A stretch of DNA of 64,000 nucleotides from Acridotheres tristis (GCA_037013685.1 CM072892.1:16559501-16623500), one strand, 5' to 3'. Numbered from the stretch's first letter, positions 29,101 to 42,142 are shown. Numbers and translations are program-made. Notes: a model not told the origin generated them from the sequence alone.

Positions 29101-32100
29101 GACTGTTTGGATAACAGAGTTTGTGAACCCCTGAAGATTGAAATCTTCTAATTACCTCATAACAGATACAGCTTGGAACTTGAAACACCAGGTTTCCTTA
29201 TCCCACCTACCCTAGCCCAGGGTTCATCCCTATGCATGAGCCCTTTCCTATCCAGCTCCCAATTAGGTCTCAGCTTGTCCTTCAAGACGTCCACCAAGGC
29301 TGACAGTGAAGATAGCATCCATAAGAGGCCACTTGCCCTGGGGGAAGTCAACTGTCACTATCAAACTTGTTCCAGCAAAAAATTAGATATTTGGCATATG
29401 ATAATAGCCTACCTGTCACTATTGCCTCAGATCAGCCTTCAACCTCACCAGACATAGGGTCATAAATCCTTATTGAGCTCTTCTTTTCATTTCCCAGTAA
29501 GTCCTCCTCTTTGAGCATTAGCTCTTGAGCTCATTGACCTGAGTATGCACTTAAGAAACTCTGCTAGTTATCTAAAAAAAGACAAAACGAAGACAGGCAG
29601 AAGCTGAGTTAATCACTTGGACATATGGAAATAATGTGACAATGCTGTTTATATGCAGGCAGGCAGTTCCCCAATAGCATCACTGCAAAACACTCAGGGT
29701 TTAACTGGGAAAAAAAAGCCCAAAACTAGGGAGCTGCATAAGACAGAATTTGATGGATTTGATTGAAAGCTCTTCTTCTGCTTAGTTTGCTGTGGGCATA
29801 TTGAGCATGATCTGTAATTGCTACACAATATTTAAAATCCGCAGCCAAATTCAAACCAAAAAATGCGACAACTTTTCAGTTAGGAAAGGGAGACTGGTTG
29901 GACAAAGGAAAAACAATTATTTTACAATAAAACTATTGACATACACTATAATAGACAGGCCTGGCTACTTAACCTCTCTTCAAGTGCCATAATGGAGATG
30001 ATACATAGGCTTGGTTTTGGTGTATAAATCCAAGTCACATAGTCTACTCAATTTGGTAAGGCTTGAGCAAAAATTAGCCCTTTTTTTTCCTGCTGTGGCG
30101 ATTCACAGAGAGGTGGCTCCAGAGCTGTGCTCTTCCAATACCAGGAAAACTTTTATTTCCAAGGTTGATTTACCCTGGAACCCTCCTACACATTTGTCCT
30201 CCTAGAATTATCCCTTGATTTAAATGACCATTCTTTTCTAGCATTTGTTTTTCTGATAATTTTTATAGAGGCCAATCATAAAAGTACTAAAGATGTTCCT
30301 ATTGATCTAGAAAGGAAAAAAAGAACAGGAACCACGTGACTGAAACGATATAAACAGCTGGGGGATGGGGAGGTTTAAGGGTGTAAAATTTCCCTCTGCA
30401 CATGAATATCAAATACACTGTATTTGAGGATCAGAGGGAGATAGAGGTGTTTCATTTATTAACAAGAGAGAGGCCACTAATAAAGTTCAAACCTGAATTT
30501 GCCAATTGTTTTTGATGGTTCAGCTGTCAATGTTTCATTCACAAAGCTGTGTACAGCCAGCATCCAGCCATGTTTCCTCCCTGTGTTTATATCCGAGGCT
30601 GCAGCACTGGGAGCTGCTGAGCTCTCCGTTTCCTTCAGTCCTTCCCACCTGCCAACATGCAAATGTCCTGCACATTTCCCTGGGCTGGGCACTTTTGGGT
30701 GCCTGGGCCAGTGAACTGCAAGTGCCTGGCTGGGGGCAGCAGTCAGATGGCCCCAGGATCCAGCCCTGTGGCTGCTCTGCTCCTGTGGACACAGGGAAAT
30801 TTTGGCTGGGCAGGAAGGAACCGGCTCCATGGCCGACTTCCTTGTGAAGGACAATAAAAGCAGTGAGTGGGGACCTCACACCAGCCTGTTTGCTTGAATA
30901 ATGATATCAATAATAACAATAAATCCCTTTTTCCAGCCCAGTCCTGTGGAGCAGCCAGAGTGGACTTTAAGTAACTCCCAGCAGCCAGAGCATTGTGTAG
31001 GGCTCTCACGGCTGGTTTAGGCTGGGCTCATCAGCTGCCTGTGCAGATGGGAGCAGCAGAGTGCTTGGCACAGGCAGCAAAACCTGCCCAGGAGTGACTG
31101 GTGCCCAGCAGGTACCTGAGCCCAAGTCTCCAGCAGGCCAGCACGTGTGTCACCACAGCACTGAGTTCCTGCCGCTCCACAAAGGACACATGGCCAAACC
31201 TTGCTGCTGGAGAAGCCCCTGGACACCACTGCAACACATGGAGCCTTGGGCTCTGTTTGCAGGATGACCTGCCGAGCTATGTCGTTAAAAGTCACTGCTG
31301 TGTGTCCTCAACCTGCTGAAAGAGGACATCTCTTTAGCAACTGGAGTACCACCAGACTGGGAGACAGTAGGTCCCCTGCCACGGCAGCACCTGGGAAAGG
31401 GAAATAGGCAACCAGAGGTAAGAGAACATTACAAGGTCTCATCTGCAGACTGAGAGCAGATATTTGCTGGCAATAACTCAACTTGCAATCACATCTGAAC
31501 CGATGGACTTGGGCTGGATGTCTCTGCACCATATTCCTCTCTCTAGATCATTTCCTAAACTATTCAAAATGAGGAAAGTGCTTGCATTTGATTTTGCCAC
31601 TAAGTGTTAATTTGGGACCTGTTATACCTTCTTTGTAGTCTCTGTTTCACTAGTTTTAAAGCTGGTGGGATGAAATAGAAAAATAGGGCTAGAGGTTCAA
31701 AATGGAACTGGAAAATATAGTTCTGTCTTTTAAATCACTCATAACTTTTCCATATATGTTTTAAGCTCTCATCTGACAGTTTTCAATCAACTAGCTCATA
31801 TTCAAGCTTAGTCTCTTGTAAGATTTCGGTCCTAAACTGTGGTCTGCTAATATTTTAAAAAATGAGAACTGCATATGGGCAATAACTGGATATAGAGAAA
31901 ACACCCTAAAAAATAGTACCCAGCTTAGAAACATGGGTTGCAGCACAGGAGACAGAGTCAGCTTTGAAGACTAGGCAGAAAGCCAAGCCATCCCTAGTCA
32001 TGGCTGGAACTGGAAACACAAAGGATTGCATCCCACTCCTCCCAAGTCACTGTTCCCTAAACCCTTGCTCAGCTTAACGCAGGCTGTGGCAGCCTTTCCT

Positions 32101-34332
32101 CTGCAGCAGGGCTGCTATAATTTGTAGTAGGTTGCATTCCCAAGGCCATTTGCATGTTTCACATTTTTAATCTATTTTAGATCTTCCCTCACACATTTCT
32201 GCCCCCACTTGCCTCTGTTCTCTGCAGGGATTCTCCCAGAGCTGGCTCTGCAGAAATCTCTCATCATCCTAAGCAGAGCTCCTCTGTGTGAGTGCTTTGC
32301 CAAACACACTCATCTTTTATTCCTCCCTAAGTCCATCAATCAGGCTTTTCTACCTTTGTTTATGTCAGTAACACCTTTTTCTTTTTAAATTTTCTTCTCT
32401 TTTTATGGAGGATATAATAAAAAATTAAGTCAAACCACAAATCCTCATTTTGTAAAACTTTGTCTGACCTAGATCACCAGAATCAAAGAAATTCTGAGCT
32501 AATGATGAATCTGCCTTGTTCAGCTAATCATGCCTAATTGCCAGAGATTCATGGGCACTGATCTGTCAGTGCAGGAACAGAACAAAATGATCACAGAGTG
32601 GTGCTTTCACTGGTTTGTGCTGAAAAGAGTGATGAAGTTTTCTTATTTGGAAACACAAAATGAAGATTAAAATTTGCTGGAAGGTTATAAATTTGCAAAA
32701 TGGGTCAAATCCCAGACTGAAATATTTAACAGCAACCTATTCACTCAGCAAGAAGTAAACCAAATTCATTAGAAAAGCTGCAGGTTAGAGGACTTTGCCA
32801 ATCTAATAGAGTAAAACTGAAGTGATGAAATAAATTCCCAAACTAGCAGTCAACAGTGTGCAGCCAGCAATAGCCCTAAAAAAATAGTTCCATTTTCTCA
32901 CCAATTCAGCTGTGTGACCTAATGCTGGTTCCAACTGTTATTGCATTAACTGTTCTTATTAAGTTAACCTTGAATTTGGTCAAGACAATACCTGGTGTGT
33001 TGTAAATCACTAAAAATACTTACATTGCCATGCAAGTAGATTATATGACGTCTGGCTAATATCTTAGGAACTAAAGCTGCATGTGAGGTTCAGTATTGTT
33101 CTAGTAATTAACAATCTGCAAACAGATAGTTTCATATTTAATCCTTGAATTAATAACATCATTTGACTGGCAGTGTGAAGTAGCTTGTATGTGATGGACA
33201 TTAATTGTAAACAAGAATCTGAATTCTTCCCTATCCTATTAAAAAGAGAAGCACTAAATTACATTCCATTATTTCATAGCAAGCAATGTACTGCAAAAGT
33301 CTGAAATAGGTACCTAGCTATATATATTTTATTAGATACTACCTTTTCATTTATACATAGTCACTAGTGGTAACAGCTTTGCTATGAAAAAGCTTTTTGT
33401 GCTTTTTTTGCACATCAGAGAAGGAAGTTATTTTCCCCCAAATAGCAACTACCTACTGTATGGAATTAGGCCTAAGGTGCTTAAGTACAGAGTACTAAAA
33501 TGACATGATTATAAATATTGCTTCATAAAACTTCAAACTACCACAATAATTTAATATCAGTGAAATCAAACTTTATGTGACTTTTTGTGCAGGCATACCT
33601 CTGCAATTGAGAGCTTATTGTACTTTTTCTGTGTGGGTACTCCTGCAGTAGTTTAGCAAATAGTAACTGATGTCCTAATCTTAAGCTGCCTGTTAACAGA
33701 GTTCGGTTCAATGAGGTGGGCTGTGTAGAACAGGTAAAGTGCGTCATGATATATAAGAAGAGATGGAGATGAAGTAAGAAGGGAAGACAAAGGGAGAGGA
33801 GAGTTGGTAGGAGAAGAGGGCTGGGAGGGATCTTTGTGTCAGTCCCTGGTATCATTTTCCTCCTTGTCTCAGACTTATTCTGCACCACATTACTGACCTA
33901 AGTTCAAAGTGTAGTGCATTGATCTCTGCTGGAACAGTCCATATGCAAAGACTGTGTCTTATAAACCTGCCACATTTGAGGTTCAAGACGCCTGAATATC
34001 AGTGGTAGATGAAGTGACTGCTTAAGCTTACATTACATCTAGTATGATTCTGCTCAGAAATGGACAGCAAAGCTCTTCTTGAATGCAAGAAGGTATGAAA
34101 GTGGTGCAGAAGATATGAGTGGTGCACTCCATGTTTACAAAAGCAGTAACTCTTCTGAGACAAAAGCAGTGTTCCAGTAAAGTGGTGAGGCAGAGCAGTG
34201 ACAGAGCAGAGCTGTGAGTCCTCATAGCCAGAACTCATGACCCAGGTAAACTTCCAACAGCTGCCTCACCCTAGACTAAATATCTCCACTAAGTATCTCC
34301 AGCTTGAAGTCTGGAGCAGCCTGCGCTGTATC
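20191..34332. other. Gene-poor intergenic DNA
   Basis: About 14 kb in which I recognise no exon, RNA gene or clear transposon. Locally GC-richer patches, for example 30,560-31,300, contain overlapping open frames on both strands. These are explained by lower stop-codon density. A run of 14 adenines lies at 20,505-20,518. Purine-rich DNA occurs at about 33,745-33,830. Confidence 0.6.
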
Positions 34333-34351
34333 TTTTTTTTTTTTTTTTTTT
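34333..34351 (+). repeat. Poly(T) tract, T19
   Basis: An uninterrupted run of 19 thymines, followed 27 bp later by a small tandem duplication of 'gtcaggcaa' (34,378-34,396). A T-run can be the complement of a retroposon tail, but no minus-strand element was recognised beside it. Confidence 0.85.
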
Positions 34352-34561
34352 GCAACCACAGCTCTCTGCTGCTGCGAGTCAGGCAAGTCAGGCAAGGCTC
34401 AGATCCACACCTGCAGCCTGGGACCTGAGCAGAGCACAGGAAAACTTTCACCTGTGCCCTGGCCTGAGTGACCACCTGTCTTAGGCAACATAGAGAATAA
34501 AGTTGTTTGGTGAGAAATCAACTAATTAGGACCAAAAGTTGTGGGAATGGAGATCTGGAAG

Positions 34562-34564
<3 letters not shown>

Positions 34565-34604
<40 letters not shown>
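34565..34604. repeat. (AT)20 microsatellite
   Basis: Forty bases of perfect AT dinucleotide repeat. Such perfect long tracts are usually polymorphic in length within a species. It lies about 40 bp outside the 5' edge of the LTR. Confidence 0.97.
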
Positions 34605-34606
<2 letters not shown>

Positions 34607-34889
34607 TTGGTATCCCTGGTTAGTGAGAGAAATAGATGGGCTGATGTGCTGGTTTGGGCTGGGGTAGAGTTCATTTTCTTCGTAGTTTCTTGTATGGTGC
34701 TCCGTTTTGGATTTGTGACACAAAAAAATGTTGATTAAAAAAGGATGTTTTACCTATCACTGAGCAGTGCTTGCACAACATCAGGATTTTTTTGGCCTCT
34801 CACCCCACCCCACCAGCGAGCAGGCTGGAGAAGCACAGAGACTGTGAGGAAATGCAGCCAGGAGAGCCAACTTCGACTTTCCAAAGGGA

Positions 34890-35032
34890 ACTTCCCAGAA
34901 AAAATGTGGGTGCCCCATCCCTGGCAGTGTTCAAGGCCAGGCTGGATGGGACATTGAGCAACCCAGTCTAGTGGAAGAACTGTTGGAACTAAATGATCTT
35001 TTAGATCTCTTCCAACCCAAACCATTCTATGA
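34890..35032 (+). mobile_element. CR1 LINE 3' fragment nested inside the LTR
   Basis: This block is foreign to the LTR and matches CR1: 'gtgggtgccccatccctggc', 'gttcaaggccaggctggatg', 'gagcaacccagtctagtgga', 'tcttccaacccaaaccattc' and a terminal 'ttctatga'. The LTR sequence on the two sides ('ccaaaggga' and 'tattccat') would be contiguous without it. The LTR therefore inserted first and the 5'-truncated CR1 later. Boundaries are accurate to a few bases, because the target duplication is short or lost. Confidence 0.82.
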
Positions 35033-35062
35033 TATTCCATACCATATGGGATCATGCTCAGC

Positions 35063-35068
35063 AATAAA
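35063..35068 (+). promoter_or_regulatory. LTR poly(A) signal AATAAA
   Basis: A canonical hexamer in the position expected for the R region of this LTR, within 'ctcagcaataaagtctgggg'. It could end readthrough transcripts on the plus strand. CALM1 is on the other strand and would not use it. Confidence 0.6.
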
Positions 35069-35367
35069 GTCTGGGGGAAGAAGAAGGAAGTTGTTGGAGT
35101 TACTGTGTTTGTTTTCTCAAATAATCATTATGTGGGATGGAGCCCTGCTTTCCTAGGATGGCTGCCTGATGGGAGTAGTGAATTAATTCCTTGTTTTGCT
35201 TTATTTGTGCATGTGCATGATCTTTCCTGATCAAATTCTCTATATCTCAACCCATGAATTTTCTCACTTTCATTCTTCTGATTCCCTCCCCCATCCCACT
35301 GGGGAGGAGAGCAAGCCAGTGGTTGGTGGGGCTGAGTTCCCAATTGGGGTTAGCCCATGAGTACTGA

Positions 35368-38300
35368 AATGAAAAAGGAGCAGGGACTGCAGGACAAGGA
35401 AACGTAGAAAAGTCTGAGAGGTACAAGCTGGGCCTGATGGGTAGAGAATAGAATGGAGAGGAAGGGAGCAGGCAAGACAGGAAGAGAACAGGAGGTATGG
35501 GGTCATGGTTGCAGGGGATGGGTGGAAAAGCTTAGGACCATTAAAGCACAGCCTTCTGCAGAGCCCTGAGCTGCTCCCACAGTCCTGAATCCACTTCTCC
35601 TCTGCAGATCTGTGGGCAAGGTGCTCTCTGCCCATGTTGGGTTGGCTGAGGAAGCAGAAGAGCTTTGCTTGCTGTTCCTCTGCTACCTCAGGAGGTCACA
35701 GAGGTCTGTGTGGAACCCAGTGGCAGCAGCTCAGATGATGACTCACTGGGGTGTCACCATGATGCCACACAACCGAGTTTCCTGTGCTGGGGGCATAGTT
35801 CTGCTTTCCCTTTTGTGGTAATAAATTACAGGATTGAAATAGCAATGAAAGTACAAGGTTATGCAGGAGAGCACAAAGTGCTGCAATTGAGGGGATTTGC
35901 CACTTTTCTTCCCCTACTCTCCTTTCACAAACAATCACCACCACCAGCAACTCCCTATTTTGTAGTCCTAGCATGAAATCACCATGTTTTCTTCAGTTTG
36001 TTCTCTTCCCTGCTGCTCTGGGCATGAATGGGTGTGATGCAATGAAAGAAATGCTGCATAGTTGATGTCTTTTCTTCTTTTGCATGAACAAGGCAACGCA
36101 CAGCGAGTGATATGGGGGCTGAAAGAAAGAAGCTGACCTGCCAGGCAATGAGGCTCTGACTGCCCTGGAAAACAAGAGCTCTTGGTCTCTGCATGGAGCC
36201 CTGTGTGGGGTGGGATCAACCACTCAGACTCAGCTGTCCACAGGCAGTCACTTCTTCCAAGGACGTTGGACAACAATGGCCTGACCCAGAGGCTTAGACT
36301 GGCTTTAGGACCTGAAAGATGCTCTTACTGACAAGGTTGTCTTTGTACCACACATCAGGCATGATTCTCATTCTGACAAATGAAAATGTCTCAGATTGAA
36401 CTCTCAGAAATACTGCTTTGGACTTCAGTGCACCTCGACTCCTTTTATTTGGTGAGGATAAAACATGTCCTCAATTCACTCTGTGTCCTTAAAAGAACAT
36501 AGAATTTGGGAAGCACTCGGACACCTAAGTGCCATAGGAAAATAGTAATTCTGGCTTTGCAGCAAGAGCTGGGTAGCAGGCAGTGACTGGGATATGGACA
36601 GAATATTGCATTCAAAAGGAAAGTTGCAATGAAATGTTTAATACACTGATGGAAAGATGCTGAGGGCAGTACAGAATGAGGTAAGACAGTGTCATGATGT
36701 TTTGCAATCACATTTGCAATAGACCAGTCTCAAGTCTTAAGGATAATCTTAATTGTTTGGGGTTTTTTTTAAATTTTGTGTGCTTAGTTTTGTAGCCCTA
36801 AGACCATTTTTCTCCGATAGTATTTTCCATGTGGGCAAGTGTTTAAAATAGAAAAGAATAACCTGAGCTACTTAAGAAATTACCTTCCTCCATAAATTAA
36901 TTTGATGGAAAATAAATCAGCAAGGCTATTTTCACAATTTAGCCATGCTTTTGTAACTGTACCATAGTGCACTGAAAATCTTTGACACTCAAAATCTGTT
37001 TTACTTAATGACTTAATTTACTGATTGAATCTACTTGTCTTTAATTCAGCTATGTAAGGTGGACAGCATCATACACACTGATTATCAGGGCATCTGGTAT
37101 ATCTGTGTAGGAATTTTTATTTATTAATATCTAAAGAAACAAATTAGTTATTAGGAAATATCCATCAAATTTTATGTCAAAACCCTTGAGAAACTAATTT
37201 TTTTGATATAGCACAGAGATTCCTAGACAGCTAAATACTCTGGCCTAAAATTTCAATTCACAATATAGTCAGTAAAACCTTTATGAAATCATGGTTGTAT
37301 TTTGTCTCCTAACAGAATGTCTGGAGGAAATTATTCTTTTAAATATTTTTTTTAAAAACTGAGAATAAGCAGAGCACATTTGGCAAGTTCTGAACAACAG
37401 CAGGCTAACAGCTTTTTCAGGTTGTATATTTTCAAGTAAATGTGAAGTTAGCATGGAGCAGGGGGGAGCTATGGGGAGCCAGGAAAACTGGACAAACTGA
37501 GCAACAGCACCACTGCCAAAAAAACCAGGGAGCCCACAATTTAATATTTATAGCCTTATGGACAACAAATACTCAGCAGGACAAGACTACAAAGCAGTCC
37601 CATGCACAGGTATTCTTTTTACTCTCCCTCCATCCATTTCTTTCACTATATCCTTTTTCAGAATACTTGCTACATTGATTGCAAATCCCACTGCAGACTA
37701 GTAAAATGGAGAATGCTTTTTAATGCCTTTTTATGGATTTCACAGTTGATTCAGTTGGTTCCTATTCAAATATTGTGTTCATTTTAAATGCTGCAAATTT
37801 TAGGGCAAGCATGACATTTGTTGAAGAATCTGTTTTTGAAATACATAATTTTTAGAGATCTAGAAATAAATAATATTCAGAAATAATTTTGATTAATTTT
37901 TAGATTATAAGAACAGTTTTCATATTGTACTTCACTATTTTAGCAGTTGTTTTTTGTCAGGAAAAGGCTGCACTATGAATATTTCTTTCAGTATTTCTGT
38001 GGATGCTGGCTTTTAAGGCAACTGAAACGAAAGCAGCTCTTCAGAGATCTGTGCAAGATTTCCCAGTCAATGAAACTTCTATGAAAGATCAAACAAGAAG
38101 ACACCACAAAGGAGGCTGTAGTACCCACTGCCAGGCAGATCTAGCTTTGTCCTTCACCTGCAGGGATGCTGGAAAAGACAACTTGCAACCTCTTTTCCAG
38201 GTTCCCTGGTGGTAATGCAGGGAGACCTGCTTCTCAACTTTGTTTCTGTACCATTGCTACATTGTGCTGGTCTCCACAGGGATGTGGGAGAAATTTAACC

Positions 38301-39049
38301 CTGTGCAACAATACTATTTTTTGTGTTAAATATTTGTGGGTTTTTCTCCTGGAGTTTAACAGTTCGAGGGCCAAAAGGGCTGTACCATGCTCTGAAGTGT
38401 GCTCTGCTCCTGGTCACAGTCATCAGTTGGATAGAGAGCAACACACTCATTTCTGCTAGATAACAACTGTGCCTAATCATCTATGAGACTGTAAGAGGTT
38501 TTCTTGGTGTCTTCCTCATCAGCAGGTCTGTCATTTATTGGGATACTTGTTCACTTCAGTTCAAAACCCAATTTATTACTATTAAAGAAATTACCAACTC
38601 TTTCAAATATCCTCTGACCACTAGACTGGGATACTCACTAATAGGGGTTCTTAGAAAATATAAAATCTGCTAAGTACTTGAACCTTCATGCAAAGTTTCT
38701 ATAGCCAGCAATATCAAGCATCTTTGGAACCCCAGTTCTTTACACAATTCATCACGTAATTCATTACTTCACAATTTTATATTTGGATTTAAAAAAAACC
38801 CTCAACATGATTAATATTTTGGAATTGCTGTTAGAAAAAATCCCCACACAACTTGATATGTTTGTCTTGCTGATTTTAAAGATCCACCCACTCTACTTGA
38901 AAAGAAAATATTTGGTTTTCTAAATGTCAGTCAGGAGAACCAGGGTATCAGCCTTCACTGCTCATGTTCACTTGACAGTTGTATGTCTGTGTATCAGAAC
39001 ATGCTATGGTTCTACCACATTCCTATGGCAGATTTCACTTAGTAAATTG
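35368..39049. other. Intergenic, no gene seen
   Basis: Purine-rich sequence follows the LTR (about 35,380-35,530), then ordinary AT-rich DNA with short open frames only. No exon, RNA gene or recognisable transposon was found. Confidence 0.6.
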
Positions 39050-39180
39050 AAAAAAAACCCTAAACAACAATAAAACACCATAACCCAAACCAACCAAACA
39101 ACTCCCCCCACCCCCATGAACAAACAAACCAAAAAAACCCAAACCAAAACTATGAAATAAAAAGAACCCAAACCCCAACT
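39050..39180. repeat. A/C-rich low-complexity tract
   Basis: About 130 bp almost free of G and T on the plus strand, built from irregular units such as 'aacc', 'aaac' and 'aaccaaac', with a C-rich centre near 39,102-39,112. The minus-strand open frame across it is a low-complexity artefact. Confidence 0.8.
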
Positions 39181-39668
39181 GTATTGCAGCAAAACAAGTG
39201 TTCCAGTTAAGTTTCATGGCAGGGGAAAAGCAAGCTGTGTAACTGGTATTTCTAAACCCCAAGACTGTGGCTTTAGTCTAGGATGTTGTCATCTGGGAAC
39301 AAGAATCTGCATTCCCATCACACGTGTGCTGTAATCCAGGGCCCAGGACACAGCCCCACCCCACCCCACACTGCCCCGGGCAGGGCACAGGGACTGGGCA
39401 CTGCCCACTGATCAGCCCCCACCCACATGGGCATCTGAGGCATCAGTAAAGTGTAGGGTCCTTTCTTGAACAGTTTTTTATAATGTCTGTGCTTCTGAAG
39501 CTGTGCAAGTGTGACAAATGGTTCTGCATCAGTAACCCTCCCCAGCCCTCACTCCAGCCCACCCCAGCAAACAGAACAAATGCCCCATACCTGGAGATGT
39601 TTCGATGCCTGAATTATTAATAAAATAAGCATGATAATGAATAATCTATGTTAAGCATTTTCTTACCC

Positions 39669-39674
39669 TTTATT
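39669..39674 (-). terminator. CALM1: Candidate distal poly(A) signal of CALM1
   Basis: AATAAA on the minus strand (plus reads 'ccctttattttttc'), about 3.3 kb beyond the CALM1 stop codon. Mammalian CALM1 makes a short (~1.7 kb) and a long (~4 kb) mRNA by alternative polyadenylation, and this position fits the long form. Another AATAAA at 40,154-40,159 is an alternative. Neither can be proven by sequence alone. Confidence 0.35.
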
Positions 39675-40170
39675 TTTTCATTATGATCAGAAGAGGAATA
39701 TGATTAACAGCAGTTTAGCAGTACAATTTCAGTATTAAATATAAAACTACACTGCAAGTTGATGTGTTTTAAAAATGGTTATGTATACTCTAGCCTTAAA
39801 TTTATGTATCAAATACAAGTAACTCAATTGTTTCTTGCCTTGACAATTAACATATCTAACAGGTTTCAACAAGCCAGACATCCATCTTTTCCATTAAAAA
39901 AACAAGCAAGCACACCAACTCTTATTCATAGCAAGAGGGGGTAAAGACTCAACACTTTCCTGAGTGTTGTGCAAATAATAACAGGTTCAAGAAAGTCAGG
40001 TAAATAAATGTAATGATAAATCTAAAGCTAAGCTGGAGGACCTTTTGATTAACTTCATATTTCATATATTATTTGCATCAGTTGAGAGCAACATGAGTTA
40101 CAGAACTTCCATGAAAACAAGCCACTTACAAGCAGGTGTTTAAGCTTGATCAGTTTATTAAAAGGATTAT

Positions 40171-40244
40171 ATGACACGGTTGCCTGCAATAGCAGGGGAC
40201 TGGATCTGATGACCCAGGAAGTTCTTTCCAGTCCCATGTTTCTA
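40171..40244 (+). mobile_element. Old CR1-like fragment, 3' end
   Basis: The block contains 'agcaggggactggatctgat', 'gacccaggaagttctttcca' and 'gtcccatgtttcta'. This is the conserved end of many sauropsid CR1 subfamilies, with a degenerate terminal repeat. It is about 75 bp, diverged and inactive. It is antisense to CALM1 and would lie inside the long 3' untranslated form if the distal poly(A) site is used. Confidence 0.65.
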
Positions 40245-42142
40245 AGCCATGCACCAAGTGTATCCAGCCCACACTTTCACATTTGGAAAAAGCCAAAGCC
40301 ACACACACACACTCACAGGAAAAAAAAAATTTAAAAAAAAAATTTAAAAAGACCTTGATGACACCATTTCATTTTTCTAGTTATTCACTATGCAGAAGGG
40401 AACAGAGCTTAAGTCCTGTACAGAGGATACATTTACTCGAGGTTGATGTGGTACTGAAGTCAGTTAATAATTAGATACCTCCAGGCAGATTCAGTTACAG
40501 GGCATACCAACACTGCACACTGCCAGACAATTTCTAATCAAGCCAAGAACCTCTTGCAGGATGAGGTCTCTACTAGCAAGCACAGAGCACACTGAGTAAG
40601 CTAAAAGCAGCTGTTCTTAGGTGAACTACCCTACCAACCATGAGTGAATGACAGATAGATGGTAAGAAGCATTTGCCTACTAGACAAGATCTCTGCACAC
40701 CCAGGCAGAAGTAATTAGTTCAGAGCTGCAACCATTGTTCCTACTTTGCCTGACCTCTTGAGTATGTTCTCTTTAAAAGCTGGTCTACAGAATCAGGGCA
40801 GCCATCCTCGAGCACTACAAAAGTAGCAGTTCACAGTTGTTATGCAAGACTCTACTTTCAAATGGTAGTCAGACATTCCCATCATTGAGGCCAGTTTGCT
40901 AGGACAGCATTCACAGCCACGGTAATCAGCCTTTGCAACAAATACATACCTAAGCAATTGTCTACATTCAGCCCATCTAACTTTTAGGCACTTGATTAAG
41001 GTGTCTGGGTCTCTTGTCACCCAGAACTCCACCCACCCCCCAGGGGAAAAAAAAAATTTAAAAATATCACTGAAGGCAGGTAGTCTCAATTGCCTCTGGA
41101 GGTTTCCCTAGACCCCCACTGAGCAAAGCAAGTTCTTAACACACGCACCTCAGTTAGACAGGATGAATGGAGACTTGCATCTCTTCCTAGAGATAGTATC
41201 AACACTCTCCAAAACCAAATGCAATCAATCAATTACGGTTTGCAACCCATTACACTTGGAAACAAACTTACAGTCAGTAATTATGTTGTAGTCCCTCCCT
41301 CCCAAGCATAAGAGCCTTCTATATGGAGGCTCTGCTTAAAAAAAAAACCAAGAAAAAAGAAAGAGACGATGCATTCTTCTTTCAAAGAAGAGTGCACACG
41401 ACTGCTTTGCCACTCATTCATGGGGAAGCTGAAGGATCAGAGAACACTTATTCAGAGAACTGGAATGACTAAGCACTGCTAGTGCATGCAAAGCAGAAGT
41501 AACAAGATCGTTTTTAAATTAACCCTAGTCCTCTTCTCCACCCCACAAAATTCATGCAAGTGTTTGAGAAGTCAAGACATAATAGCCCCAGTCTCCAAAA
41601 AGGCTTAATTTGGTTTTTAAATAGATATTGTAAAATGTCCTTTTGTTTTCTTTCTGCGGGTAGATAAATGCATTTTTGGCATGTTTAAGAGTCACAGATA
41701 TCTATGAAGTCCATGCTGTTTAAGTTCTCCAACTAGTTTTTATAACCTGTCAAAAAAACATAAGCAACCTGTACATGTTTCCCCAGTATTGACATGCATG
41801 CTCAGAACTCTCCACTGTAGTGAAATGAGGTGTTACTTCTGTGCTGATAGTTGACGAGTCAGCATTACACGACTTTGAGACCAACTAAATTAACATTGTC
41901 GTAATATGAAAGGCAAGCACAAGTTCATTTATTTATAGCAAAGGTCTTGGGTTACAGGAGGTCAGTTCTTGCCATCTTGAAAAGATAGGGGATAACTTAT
42001 TGCATACATGTGCATTATAATTTAGCAGCAAGTCATTCATAGAAACACTTCCTTCCTACTGCTTTTTTGGTTTATTATCTCAATTATATATATATATTTT
42101 AACTTTACAAAGCATTTAACACCACCTTTAAGTTAATGGTCT

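Larger units (their letters stand above)
34645..35363 (+). mobile_element. Solo LTR of an endogenous retrovirus (songbird ERVL-like), split by CR1
   Basis: The left edge reads 'tgtgctggtttgggctgggg', followed by 'tagagttcattttctt' and 'ctgagcagtgcttgcacaac'. After an interruption (34,890-35,032) it resumes with 'tattccataccatatgggat', a poly(A) signal at 35,063, 'ggagccctgctttcct', 'attccttgttttgcttta' and 'tctcaacccatgaattttct'. From memory this is a common passerine LTR family, probably ERVL-like; the family name is inference. No internal retroviral genes adjoin it, so it is a solo LTR left by recombination between two LTRs. It is about 575 bp without the insertion. Possible target duplications are 'gctga' (34,640-34,644) and 'actga' (35,363-35,367), an imperfect 4/5 match, so the right edge is uncertain by a few bases. 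Confidence 0.8.

Noticed and set aside
30477..31400. Dense cluster of open frames in a GC-richer patch, with an AATAAA near 30,851 suggesting an LTR
   Set aside because: No LTR edges, no second copy and no domain could be identified. The single hexamer is insufficient.
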